A DNA stretch of 64,000 nt, from contig NC_092045.1 in assembly GCF_003086295.3 (NCBI RefSeq), positions 87,930,693 through 87,994,692 of the forward strand, read 5' to 3'. Below the pieces are notes generated by a model, which worked only from the letters and a program-made list of their open reading frames with translations, was not told the DNA's origin and did not search any database. The position numbers and the translations under genes are program-made. This document shows, one piece after another, positions 34,945 through 46,564 of the stretch. Position 1 is the first letter of the stretch. Each line of letters starts with the position of its first letter. Source of the stretch: Arachis hypogaea (Eukaryota > Streptophyta > Magnoliopsida > Fabales > Fabaceae).

Positions 34945-36598
34945 TGATGAGCGGATAATTTATACGCTTTTTGGCATTGTTTTTATATAGTTTTTAGTAT
35001 GATTTAGTTAGTTTTTAGTATATTTTTATTAGTTTTTAAGAAAAAATCACATTTCTAGAATTTACTATGAGTTTGTGTATTTTTCTATGATTCAGGTATT
35101 TTCTGGCTGAAATTGAGGGACCTGAGCAAAAATCTGATTCAGAGGCCGACAAAGGACTGCAGATGCTGTTGGATTTTGACCTCACTTCACTCGAAGTGGA
35201 TTTTATAGAGCTACAGAACTCCAAATGGTGCGCTCTCAATTGCGTTGGAAAGTAGACATCCAGGGCTTTCCAGCAATATATAATAGTTCATACTTTGCGC
35301 GAGTTTTGATGACGTAAAATGGCGTTAAAACACCAGCTCCCTGCCCTTTTCTGGCGTCAAGACGCCAGAACTGGCATAAAAGTTGGAGTTAAACGCCCAA
35401 ACTAGCACCAAAACTAATGTTTAACTCCAAGGAAGACCTCTACACGTGTAAAGCTCAATGCTCAGCTCAAGCACACACCAAGTGGACCCGGAAGTGGATT
35501 TCTGCATCAATTATCTATTTCTGTAAACCCTAATAGCTAGTTTTCTTATAAATAGGACCTTTTACTCTTGTATTTTCATCTATCATAGAGACAATTCTGG
35601 ATGATATATTTTCATATTTGGGGAGGCTGGCCATTCGGCCATGCCTGGACATCCAGACCACTTATGTATTTTCAACGGTGGAGTTTCTACACACCATAGA
35701 TTAAGGTGTGGAGCTCTGCTGTTCCTCGAGTATTAATGCAATTACTACTATTTTCTATTCAATTCATGCTTATTACTATTCGAAGATATTCGCTTGCACT
35801 TCAACCTGATGAATGTGATGATCCGTGAAACTCATCATCATTCTCACTTATGAACGCGTGACTAACAACCACTTCCGTTCTACTTAAGATTGAGTGTGTA
35901 TCTCTTAGCCTCCATTCTGAAAGATCGGAGTTTTCGTGATATAAGCTAGAATTATTTGGAGGCCATTCCTGAGATCCGAAAAGTCTAAACCTTGTCTGTG
36001 GTATTTCGAGTAGGATCTGGGAAGGGATGACTGTGACAAGCTTCAAACTCGCGAGTGTTTGGTGTAGTGACAGACACAAAAGGATCACTGGATTCTATTC
36101 CAACATGATTAAAAACTGACAGATGATTAGTCGTGTGGTGACAGCGCATTTGGACCATTTTCACTGAGAGGACGGGAAGTAGCCATTGACAACGGTGATG
36201 CCCAACATATAGCTTGTCATGGAAAGGAGTATGAAGGATTGGATGAAGGCAGTAGGAAAGCAGAGATTCAAGAGGGATGAAGCATCTCCAAACGCTTATC
36301 TGAAATTCCCACCAATGAATTACATAAGTATCTCTATCTTTATTTTATGTTTTATTTATCTTTTAAGTATGAAAACTCCATAACCCATTTGAATCTGCCT
36401 GACTGAGATTTACAAGGTGACCATAGCTTGCTTCAAGCCGACAATCTCCGTGGGATCGACCCTTACTCACGTAAGGTTTATTACTTGGACGACCCAGTGC
36501 ACTTGCTGGTTAGTTGTGCGAAGTTGTGAAGAAGAGTTGATATTACAATTGTGCGACCAAGTTGTTGGCGCCATTGTGTATCACAATTTTGTGCACCA
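34945..36598 (+). repeat. Element C 5' LTR
   Basis: 1654 bp, TGATGAGCGG to GTGCACCA. TATAAATA candidate promoter at 35547-35554 (TATAAATAGGACC), same in the 3' LTR at 52791-52798. Worn palindromes at 35325-35430. Confidence 0.9.
35547..35554 (+). promoter_or_regulatory. Candidate LTR TATA box (element C)
   Basis: TATAAATA, preceded by a GTAAACCCTAATAGCTAG stretch and conserved in the partner LTR. It would drive element RNA. Confidence 0.5.
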
Positions 36599-36604
36599 AG
36601 TTTT

Positions 36605-36621
36605 TGGCGCCGTTGCCGGGG
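36605..36621 (+). other. Element C primer binding site (tRNA-Asp)
   Basis: TGGCGCCGTTGCCGGGG, six bases after the LTR end, complementary to the last 17 bases of plant tRNA-Asp with CCA and without mismatch. Confidence 0.88.
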
Positions 36622-38130
36622 ATTGTTTGAGTTTGGACAACTGACGGTTCATCTTGTTGCTCAGATTAGATAATTTTCTTCTTATTTTATTTTCAAAAAG
36701 TTTTCAAAAACCTTTCAAAAAATTTTTCTTCTTTTTTTGTTTTTCTAAAGATAATTTTCAAAAAACCCAAAAAAATTCATAAAATCATAAAAACTAAAAA
36801 ACATTTCATGGTTCTTGTTTGAATCTAGGGCCAAAGTTTAAGTTTGGTGTCAATTGCATGATTTTAATTGTCTTGCAATTTTCGAAACAAATGCATTGTG
36901 TTCTTGATGATCTTCAAGTCGTTCTTGGTGAATTGCTTTGTTTGATCTTCATGATTTATTGATTTGCACTGCATGATGTTTTACATATGCATTCTTGCAT
37001 TCATATGACCGAAACATTAGAAAGTTCTAAGTTTGGTGTCCTCCATGTTTTCTTTCATTAAGAAAACGGAGTTCTTGATGTTCATCTTGATCTTCAAGAT
37101 TGTTCTTGGTGTTAATCTTGACGTTCATAATGTTCTTGCATATATCATGTGTTTTGATCCAAAAATTATATGTTTCGACTCATTTTATTGTTTTTCAAAA
37201 TTGAAAATATATCTTCTTGAATAAAGGATTTAGCAAAATGAAGATCCAAGAACATAAAGCAAAGAAATTACAGAGAAAAAGCTGGGCGTCCAAAACGCCC
37301 AGTGAAGAAGGAAAACTAGCATTTAAACGCCAGCCAGGGTACCTAGCTGGGCATTTAAACGCCCAAACCATGCAGCAATTGGGCGTTAAACACCCAAAAC
37401 ATGCAGCTCCTGGGCGTTTAACGCCAGGAAGAAACAAGGAGAGGAATTTTGCTTTCAAATCTTCATAATTTTTTTCAAAATCAAATCTTTTTCAAATCAA
37501 ATATTTTCAATCATATCTTTTTCAAAATCATATATTTTCAAACATATCTTTTCAAAAATCAAATCTTTTCCTCATATTTTCAAAAATCTTGATTCAAAAA
37601 TTTCAAGTTTGTTACTTCCTTGTTAAGAGAGATTCCATATTTGAAATTTAGAGTCATATCTTTTAGTTTCTTGTTAATCAAGTCATTAATTTTAAAAATC
37701 AAATATTTTTAATTTGTTTTTCAAAAATATCTTTTTTAAATCATATCTTTCTCAAATCACATTTTTTATTCTAAAATCTTTTTCTAACTTCTTATCTTTT
37801 CAAATTTATTTCTTATCTTTTTCAAAATCACCTAACCATTTTTTTTTGCTTCAATTTTCGAAAACCACAACCAATTTTTCAAAATTATTTTAAATTTTCA
37901 TTTTTTTCAGTTATTAAATTTTTCAAAAATTGCTTCCCCTCTCTCATCTTTTTCTATTTAAACACTAAGATTTCTCCTCCATTGTCAATTTGAACTCCAT
38001 CTCTCTTTGAGTGTTTGAATTCTTTCTTACCTACCTCATCCTTCCATTCTTGTTTTCCTCTGACACCTCAAGGAATCTCTATACTGTGACATAGAGGATT
38101 TCATATTTTCTTTGTTTTCTTCTCTTTCAT
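36622..38130 (+). other. Element C 5' leader
   Basis: Non-coding. Contains AAGTTTGGTGT at 36840 and 37028, the palindrome array 37282-37427, and a long TTTTCAAAATCATATC-type repetitive stretch (about 37470-37870), the counterpart of the GATTTTGAAAA stretch in B. Confidence 0.6.
37282..37427. repeat. Palindrome array, 5 units (element C leader)
   Basis: Five diverged units of the GGCGTTTAACGCC palindrome (for example TGGGCATTTAAACGCCCA near 37348 and CTGGGCGTTTAACGCCAG near 37410). Same position and unit number as in B. Confidence 0.88.
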
Positions 38131-39831
38131 ATGAGCAGGAACAAAGATAAAGGCATACTTGTTGAAACTGATCATGAACCTGAAAGGACTCTGAAGAGGA
38201 AGCTAAGAGCAGCTAAAGCACAAAACTCTGAAGAGGACCTCACTGAAATTTTCAAAAAGGAAGCAGCAAAAGAAACAATTATGGCCGAACCAAACAACAA
38301 TGCAAGGAAGATACTTGGTGATTTCACTACACCAACTTCCAACTTTTATGGAAGAAGCATCTCAATCCCTGTCATAGGAGCAAACAATTTTGAGCTAAAG
38401 CCTCAATTAGTTTCTCTACTGCAACAGAACTGCAAGTTTCATGGACTTCCATCAGAAGACCCTTATCAGTTTTTAACTGAGTTCTTGCAGATATGTGATA
38501 CTGTTAAGACCAATGGAGTTGATCCTGAGGTCTATAAGCTTATGCTTTTCCCTTTTGCTATAAGAGACAGAGCTAGAACATGGTTGGACTCACAACCTAG
38601 AGATAGCCTAGACTCTTGGGATAAGCTGGTCACGGCTTTCTTAGCCAAGTTCTTTCCTCCTCAAAAGCTGAGCAAGTTTAGAGTGGATGTTCAAACCTTC
38701 AGATAGAAAGAAGGTGAATCCCTCTATGAAGCTTGGGAAAGATACAAGCAATTGACCAAAAAGTGTCCTTCTGATATGCTTTCAGAATAGACCACATTAG
38801 ATATATTCTATGATGGTCTGTCTGAATTTTCTAAGATGTCATTGGACCATTCTGCAGGTGGATCTATTCACCTAAAGAAAATGTCTGCAGAAGCTCAGGA
38901 ACTTATTGAAATGGTTGCAAAACCAGTTCATGTATACCTCTGAGAGGAATCATGTGAGTAATGGGACGCCTCAAAAGAGAGGAGTTCTTGAAATTGATGC
39001 TCTAAATGCCATACTGGCTCAGAACAAAATATTGACCCAATAAGTCAATATGATCTCTCAGAGTCTGAATGGATTGCAAAATGCATCCAACGGTACTAAA
39101 GAAGCATCTTCTGAAGAAGAAGCTTATGATCCTGAAAACCTTGCAATGGCAGAAGTGAATTACATGGGTGAAGCCTTTGGCAACACCTATAATCCTTCAT
39201 GGAAAAATCATCCAAATTTTTCATGGAATGATCAACAGAAGTAAGGCTTCAATAATAATATTGGTGGAAGACACAGGTTTAGCAATAGCAAACCTTTCCC
39301 ATCATCGTCTCAGCAACAGACAGAATTCTGAACAGAATCCTTCTAGCTTAGCAAACATAGTCTCTGATCTATCTAAGGCCACTCTTAGTTTCATGACTGA
39401 AACAAGATCTTCCATTAGAAATTTGGAGGCACAAGTGGGCCAGCTGAGTAAAAGGGTTACTGAAATTCCTCCTAGCACTCTCCCAAGCAATACAGAAGAG
39501 AATCCCAAAGGAGAGTACAAGGCCATTGATATAATCATCATGGTCAAAACCTTAGAGGAGGAGGAGGACGTGAATCCCAATTAGGAAGACCTCAGGAGAC
39601 GTCCAATGGTCAGTACGGAATCCCCTAACGAGGAACCAAAAGAATCTGAGGCTCATACAGAGACCATAGAGATTCCCTTGGACCTCATTTTACCATTCAT
39701 GAGCTCTGATAACTATTCATCTTCTGAAGAGGATGAAGACATTGTTGAAGGGCAAGTTGCCCAATATTTAGGAGCAATCATGAAGCTGAATGCCAAGCTG
39801 TTTGGTAATGAGACTTGGGAGGATGAACCTC
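38131..39831 (+). pseudogene. Gag-protease of element C, 5' part
   Basis: Same protein as in B (MSRNKDKGILVETDHEPERT start; FELKPQLVSLLQQNCKFHGL; WLDSQPRDSLDSWDKLV). Broken by TAG 38704-38706 (Gln in B), TAG 38788-38790 (Trp in B), a frameshift near 38925, TAA 39041-39043, TAA 39242-39244 and more. It ends at 39831 in ...GNETWEDEP, where element D is inserted. Confidence 0.85.
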
Positions 39832-41350
39832 TGATGAGCGGATAATTTGTACGCTTTTTGGCACTGTTTTTAGTATGTTTTTAGTATGATCTAGTTGGTT
39901 TTTAGTATATTTTTGTTAGTTTTTAGTTAAAATTCACTTTTCTGGACTTTACTATGAGTTTGTGTGTTTTTCTGTGATTTCAGGTATTTTCTGGCTGAAA
40001 TTGAGGGACCTGAGCAAAAATCTGATTCAGAGACTGAAAAGGACTGCAGATGCTGTTGGATTCTGACCTCCCTGCACTCGAAGTGGATTTTCTGGAGCTA
40101 CAGAAGCTCAATTGGCGCGCTCTCAACGGCGTTGGAAAGTAGACATCATGGGCTTTCCAGCAATATATGATAGTCCATACTTTGCCCAAGATTTGATGGC
40201 CCAAACCGGCGTTCAAAGTCACCCTCAGAATTTCCAGCGTTAAACGCCGGAACTGGCATAAAAATTGGAGTTAAACGCCCAAACTGGCACCAAAGCTGGC
40301 GTTTAACTCCAGAAAGAGTCTCTACACGAAAATGCTTCAATGCTCAGCCCAAGCACACACCAAGTGGGCCCGGAAGTGGATTTTTATGTCATTTACTCAT
40401 TTCTGTATACCCTAGGTTACTAGTTCACTATTAATAGGATCTTTTGACATTGTATCTGTACCTCATGACACTTTACACGTTTCTTTGTGTACCTTCTACG
40501 GCATGAGTCTCTAAACCCCATGGTTGGGGGTGAGGAGCTCTGCTGTGTCTTGATGGATTAATGCAATTACTACTGTTTTCCATTCAATCATGCTTGCTTC
40601 CATTCTAAGATATTACTTGTTCTTAAACCGGATGAATGTGATGATCCGTGACACTCATCATCATTCTCAACTATGAACGTGTGCCTGACAACCACCTCCG
40701 TTCTACCTTAGATTAAGTAGATATCTCTTGGATTCTTTAATCAGAATCTTCATGGTATAAGCTAGAACTGATGGCGGCATTCAAGAGAATCCGGAAGGTC
40801 TAAACCTTGTCTGTGGTATTCTGAGTAGGATTCAATGATTGAATGACTGTGACGAGCTTCAAACTCCTGAGGGCTGGGCGTTAGTGACAGACGCAAAATA
40901 ATCACTGGATTCTATTCCGGCCTGATTGAGAACCGACAGATGGATAGCCGTGCCGTGACAGGGTGCGTTGAACATTTCCACTGAGAGGATGGGAGGTAGC
41001 CACTGACAACGGTGAAACCCTTGCATACAGCTTGCCATGGAAGGAGCCTTGCGTGTTTGAAGAAGAAGACAGTAGGAAAGCAGAGGTTCAGAAGACAGAG
41101 CATCTCCAAAACCTCAACCTATTCTCATCACTGCAATTCAAGTACCTGTTTTATGTTCTTTTGCTTTTTACAATCAATCCTGATAATCTTTGATATCCTG
41201 ACTAAGAGTACAAGGTAACCATAGCTTGCTTCAAGCCGACAATCTCCGTGGGATCGACCCTTACTCACGTAAGGTATTACTTGGACGACCCAGTGCACTT
41301 GCTGGTTAGTTGTGTGGGATTGCAAAGTGTGATTGCAATTTCGTGCACCA
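39832..41350 (+). repeat. Element D 5' LTR
   Basis: 1519 bp, TGATGAGCGG to GTGCACCA. It shares its first part with B but has a different middle (ACCTCATGACACTTTACACG ...), so LTRs of this group are mosaic. Palindromes at about 40229-40315, with CAGCGTTAAACGCCGG the clearest. Confidence 0.93.
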
Positions 41351-41356
41351 CGTTTT

Positions 41357-41373
41357 TGGCGCCGTTGCCGGGG
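41357..41373 (+). other. Element D primer binding site (tRNA-Asp)
   Basis: TGGCGCCGTTGCCGGGG, six bases after the LTR, a perfect 17-base complement of the tRNA-Asp 3' end. Confidence 0.9.
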
Positions 41374-42064
41374 ATTGTTCGAGTTTGGACAACTGACGGT
41401 TTATCTTGTTGCTTAGATTAGGACTATTTTATTTTTGTTGGTTTAGAGTCTTTTATTTGAGTTTAGTTTTATATTTTAAGTTTGGTGTCTTCTTTGTGTT
41501 TTCCTTTAAGTTTTCGAAAATTTGTGTTTGATTTTCTAAAAATTTTAAGTTTGGTGTCTTTTGTGCTTTTATTCACTTAAAAATTTTTCAAAACTTTCTT
41601 CTTGGTGTTCATCTTGACATTCAAAGTTTTCTTGTTTGTTCTCTTTGTTTTGATCTAAAATTTCTAAGTTTAGTGTCGTTCTGTTGTTTTTCTCTTTCCT
41701 CATTAAAATTTAAAAATAAAAAAAATATCCTTTCCTTGTTTTACTCATAATTTTCGAAATTTTGCATTAAATTAGGCAAAGATTTTCAAAATCATATCTT
41801 TTCAATCATTTTTATTTGCAATCATATCTTCTCAATCATATCTTTTTCAAAATAATTCTCAATCATATCTTTTTAATTGCTAATTCCAAAATCTTTTTAA
41901 TTAATTAATTAATTTAGTTTTCAATTTGCTTTGATTTTATTTTTCGAAATTTTATTTTATTTTCCATTTATTTTATATTTTTTTTTCGGTCACCTTTAAT
42001 TAAAATATATATATATATATATTTACTTTACTTGTGAATTCATATCATATTCCCTTTCTCCATC
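41374..42064 (+). other. Element D 5' leader
   Basis: Short (about 690 bp) T-rich leader with AAGTTTGGTGTC twice (41478, 41548), a variant AAGTTTAGTGTC (41668) and an (AT)n run near 42005-42022. Unlike B and C it has no palindrome array; D's first array is inside the coding region. Confidence 0.6.
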
Positions 42065-45000
42065 ATGGACCTAAGTGGAATTGAACAGTCCAGAAGGACT
42101 CTGGGGTCATATGCTAACCCCATTACAGCTGCATATGGGAGTAGCATCTGTATACCTCCCATTAAAGCAAGTAGCTTTGAGCTAAATCCTCAACTCATTA
42201 TCATAGTGCAGCAAAATTGCCAGTATTCCGGTCTTCCACAGGAAGAGCCTACTGAGTTTCTGGCACAGTTCTTGCAAATTGCTGACACAGTACGTGATAA
42301 AGAGGTGGATCAGGATGTCTACAGACTATTACTGTTTCCATTTGCTGTAAAAGATCAAGCTAAGAGGTGGTTGAATAACCAACCTACAGCAAGCATAAAG
42401 ACATGGAAACAGTTATCAGACAAATTCCTGAATCACTTTTACCCTCCAAAGAGGATGACACAGCTAAGGCTGGACATCCAAGGCTTTAAGCAAGAGGATA
42501 ATGAATCCCTTTATAATTCCTGGGAGAGGTATAGTGGTATGCTAAGAAAATGCCCCTCTGAAATGTTTTCAGAGTGGGTACAGTTAGACATCTTCTACTA
42601 TGGGCTTACAGAAAAAGCTCAGATGTCTTTAGACCACTCAGCTGGTGGATCTATACACATGAGGAAGACAATTGAAGAGGCTCAAGAGCTTATAGACACT
42701 GTTGCTAGAAATCAATATTTGTACTCTGGCAATGAGTTCTCTCCAAAAGAGGAAGTCATGACAGTAGCCACTGATCCTAATCCTCAAGAACAGATGATTG
42801 AGCTTAATCAACAATTACACCTGATGACAAAACAGTTAGCAGAATTTAAAGAGATGCTCCATGAAACTAAAACTGCTAACAAGAACATAGAACTGCAGTT
42901 GAATCAAGCAAAACAGCAGATAGTAGTTCAACTAAGGAGTGGGAAGACATTGAATAACACTGCTCAAGGTAGCAAGAAGCCAAATAAGGAACAACTGACA
43001 GAGGATAGCCAAACCACTATCCAAAATCCCTCTAAGGACAGTAAGAGCCCAGAGAGGAATGCTATTGGCGTTCAAATGCCAGAAAAGGAGGGAAAGCTGG
43101 CGTTAAACGCCCATTCCCTGCCCAGTTCTGGCGTTCAAACGCCAGAAAAGGGGGAAAAGTTGGCGTTAAACGCCCATTTTCCACCCAATCCTGGCGTTCA
43201 AACGCAAAAGGGGAACCAGACACCTGAGAGTGCTGATAGTAACCGCTCTAAAAAGACTTCTCCAACCACTTCTGTAAGGAATAAACCTGCAGCAATTAAG
43301 GTTGAAGAATATAAAGCCAAGATGCCTTATCATCAGAAACTCTGCCAAGCGGAACAGGATAAGCAATTTGCCCGCTTTGCAGATTATCTAAGGACTCTTG
43401 AAATAAAGATTCCGTTTGCAGAGGCACTTGAGCAAATACCTTCTTATGCTAAGTTCATGAAAGAGATCTTAAGTCATAAGAAGGATTGGAGAGAAACTGA
43501 AAAAGTTTTTCTCACTGAAGAATGCAGTGCAGTCATATTAAAAAGCTTACCAGAGAAGCTTAAAGATCCTGGAAGCTTTATGATACCATGCACATTAGAG
43601 GGTACTTGTACCAAGAAAGCTCTATGTGATCTTGGGGCAAGTATCAACCTAATACCTGCATCCACTATCAGAAAGCTTGGCTTGACTGAAGAAGTCAAAC
43701 CAACCAGGATATGTCTCCAACTTGCTGATGGCTCCATTAAATACCCATCAGGCATAATTGAGGACATGATTGTCAAGGTTGGGCCATTTGCCTTTCCCAC
43801 TGACTTTGTAGTGCTGGAAATGGAGGAGCACAAGAGTGCAACTCTCATTCTAGGAAGACCTTTCCTAGCAACTGGACGGACCCTCATTGATGTCCAAAAA
43901 GGGGAATTAACCCTGAGAGTCAATGAGGATGAGTTCAAGTTGAATGTTGTCAAAGCTATGCAGCATCCAGACACATCAAATGACTGCATGAGCACTGATA
44001 TTATTGACTCTTTGGTGGAGGAGGTCAATATGACTAAAAGTCTTGAATCAGAGCTAGATGACATCTTTAAAGATGTTCAGCCTGATCTGGAGGAACTAAA
44101 AGAAATAAAAGAAATTCTGAAAATTCCTCAGGAAGAAGATAAGCCTCCTAAACCAGAGCTCAAGCCACTACCACCATCCCTGAAATATGCATTTCTGGGA
44201 GAAGGTGACACTTTTCCAGTGATCATAAGCTCTGCTTTAAATCCACAGGAAAAGGAAGCACTAATTCAAGTGCTAAGGACACACAAGACAGCTCTTGGGT
44301 GGTCCATAAGTGATCTTAAGGGCATTAGCCCAGCAAGATGCATGCACAAGATCCTATTGGAGGATGATGCTAAGCCAGTGGTTCAACCACAAAGGCGGCT
44401 AAATCCAGCCATAAAGGAGGTGGTGCAGAAAGAGGTCACTAAGTTACTAGAGGTTGGGATTATTTATCCTATTTCTGATAGCCCCTGGGTGAGCCCTGTC
44501 CACGTTGTCCCTAAGAAGGGAGGCATGACAGTGGTTCATAATGAAAAGAATGAACTCGTTCCTACAAGAACAGTTACAGGGTGGCGCATGTGTATTGACT
44601 ACAGAAGGCTCAATACAGTCACCAGAAAGGATCATTTTCCTTTACCATTCATAGACCAGATGCTAGAGAGACTAGCAGGTCATGAATACTACTGCTTTTT
44701 GGACGGCTACTCAGGTTACAACCAAATTGCAGTAGATCCTCAGGACCAAGAGAAAACAGCATTTACATGTCCTTCTGGAGTATTTGCCTACAGAAGGATG
44801 CCTTTTGGTCTGTGCAATGCACCTGCAACATTTCAGAGGTGCATGCTCTCTATCTTCTCAGATATGGTAGAGAAATTTCTGGAAGTCTTCATGGATGACT
44901 TTTCAGTATTTGGAGACTCATTTAGCTCCTGCCTTAACCATCTAGCACTTGTTCTGAAAAGATGCCAAGAGACCAACCTAGTTTTAAACTGGGAAAAATG

Positions 45001-45994
45001 TCACTTTATGGTGACTGAAGGGATTGTCCTTGGGCATAAAATTTCAAACAAGGGAATAGAGGTGGATCAAGCTAAAGTTGAAGTAATTGAAAAATTACCA
45101 CCACCTACCAATGTTAAGGCAATCAGAAGCTTTCTGGGGCATGCAGGATTCTACAAAAGGTTTATAAAGGATTTTTCAAAAATTGCCAAACCTCTGAGTA
45201 ATCTGCTAGCTGCTGACACACCATTTGTGTTTGACACACAGTGTCTGCAGGCATTTGAGACCCTGAAAGCCAAGCTAGTCACAGCACCAGTCATCTCTGC
45301 ACCAGACTGAACATTGCCATTCGAACTAATGTGTGATGCCAGTGACCATGCCATTGGTGCAGTGTTGGGACAGAGGCATAATAAGCTTCTGCACGTCATT
45401 TATTATGGCAGCCGTATTCTAAATGATGCACAGAAGAACTACACAACCACAGAAAAGGAGTTACTTGCAGTGGTTTATGCCATTGACAAGTTCAGATCTT
45501 ATTTAGTAGGATCAAAAGTGATTGTGTACACTGACCATGCTGCTCTTAAATATCTACTCACAAAGCAGGATTCAAAACCCAGGCTCATAAGATGGGTGTT
45601 GCTTCTGCAAGAGTTTGATATAGAAATAAGAGACAGAAAAGGGACAGAGAATCAAGTAGCTGATCACCTGTCAAGGATAGAACCAGTAGCAGGAGCATCC
45701 CTCCATCCTACTGAGATCTCTGAAACCTTTCCGGATGAGCAATTGTTTGCTATTCAGGAAGCTCCGTGGCTTGCAGACAGTGCAAACTATAAGACTCAAG
45801 GTTCTCCTTCTGTAACCATGGAGAGGAAGCATGAAGAGCTTCTCTCAAAACAGAGTCAAACAGAGCCCCCACAGTCAAACTATAAGTTTGGTGTTGGGAG
45901 GCCACCACCAACTTCTAAGTTTGGTGTTGAACCCCCACATTCAAACTCTAAGTTTGGTGTTGGGAGGTTCCAACATTGCTCTGAACATCTGTGA
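42065..45994 (+). pseudogene. Gag-pol of element D (gag, protease, RT, RNase H)
   Basis: One frame with a single stop, TGA 45308-45310, where Trp is expected (PD-W-TLPFEL). Gag: residues about 30-230 (YPPKRMTQLRLDIQGFKQED, SEWVQLDIFYYGL), coiled coil about 245-300, then residues 335-381 encoded by the palindrome array. Protease: ALCDLGASINLIP with Asp about 522, LGRPFLATG about 597. RT: WRMCIDYRRLN about 840, FLDGYSGYNQI about 878, MPFGLCNAPATFQ about 914, catalytic FMDDF with Asp 944 and 945. RNase H follows the stop: [48 protein letters not shown]. After [10 protein letters not shown] (about 45785) the expected integrase is missing and the frame goes straight into the tail seen after protease in B and C (three SKFGV repeats). 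No Cys/His knuckle is visible, as is usual in Athila. Confidence 0.9.
43066..43207. repeat. Palindrome array inside gag-pol, 5 units
   Basis: TGGCGTTCAAATGCCA, CTGGCGTTAAACGCCCA, CTGGCGTTCAAACGCCAG, TTGGCGTTAAACGCCCA and CTGGCGTTCAAACGC, with spacers of about 10-13 bases. Read in frame they give repeated GVQTPEKGEKLALNAHFPP-like peptide, between the gag coiled coil and the protease. Confidence 0.92.
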
Positions 45995-46043
45995 GGCTCC
46001 ATGAGAGCCCACTGTCAAGCTACTGACATTAAAGAAGAGCTTG

Positions 46044-46059
46044 TTGGGAGGTAACCCAA
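46044..46059 (+). other. Conserved hairpin TTGGGAGGTAACCCAA
   Basis: Same hairpin as in B and C, with one loop change (T for C). It follows a conserved GACATTAAAGAAG block shortly after the gag-pol stop. Confidence 0.65.
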
Positions 46060-46197
46060 TGTTATATTTATTATTTTTCCTTTGTTACTTTATGTTTTCT
46101 ATAGGTTGATGATCATGGAAAGTCACAAAATCAATTGAAAAAGCAGAAACAGAATGAAAAACAGAAAGAAAAACAGCACACCCTGGAGGAAAACTTG

Positions 46198-46370
46198 CTG
46201 GCATTTAAACGCCAGTAAGGGCAGCAAATGGGCGTTTAACGCCCAGTCTGGCACCATTCTGGGCGTTTAACGCCAGAAAAGGGCACCAGACTGGCGTTAA
46301 ACACCAGGAATGGGCACCAAGCTGGCGTTAAACGCCAGAAATGGGCACCAGCCCGGCGTTTAACGCCAGG
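46198..46370. repeat. Palindrome array, 6 units (element D 3' region)
   Basis: Six units of CTGGCGTTTAACGCCAG type with spacers AAATGGGCACCAG or similar, period about 28-33 bp. Near-identical to the array at 19932-20103 in B. Confidence 0.92.
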
Positions 46371-46564
46371 ATTGGCAGGAGGAGCATTTTTGCTTGCCAC
46401 TTGGTGCAGGGATGAATTATCCTTGACACCTCAGGATCTGTGGACCCCACAGGATCCCCACCTACCCCACCACTCTCTCTTCTTTCTTCTTTTGCTCGAG
46501 GACGAGCAAACCTTCTAAGTTTGGTGTGGTAAAAGCGTTGCTTTTTGTTTCTCCATAACCATTT

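Larger units (their letters stand above)
45995..46564 (+). other. Element D region between gag-pol and third ORF
   Basis: Non-coding; holds the hairpin 46044-46059, the palindrome array 46198-46370, the TTTGCTCGAGGACGAGCAAA inverted repeat (about 46491-46510) and AAGTTTGGTGTGG (46518). Confidence 0.65.

Noticed and set aside
36605..36621. Part of a tRNA-Asp gene
   Set aside because: Only 17 bases match, next to an LTR; this is a primer binding site. No full tRNA fold is seen in the window.
43474..44064. 196-codon open frame antisense to gag-pol of D
   Set aside because: Shadow of the protease region; no start context or domain of its own.
42065..45310. Programmed stop between RT and RNase H in D
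   Set aside because: The TGA replaces a Trp expected from the family, with no readthrough or frameshift signal recognised; a point mutation is simpler.
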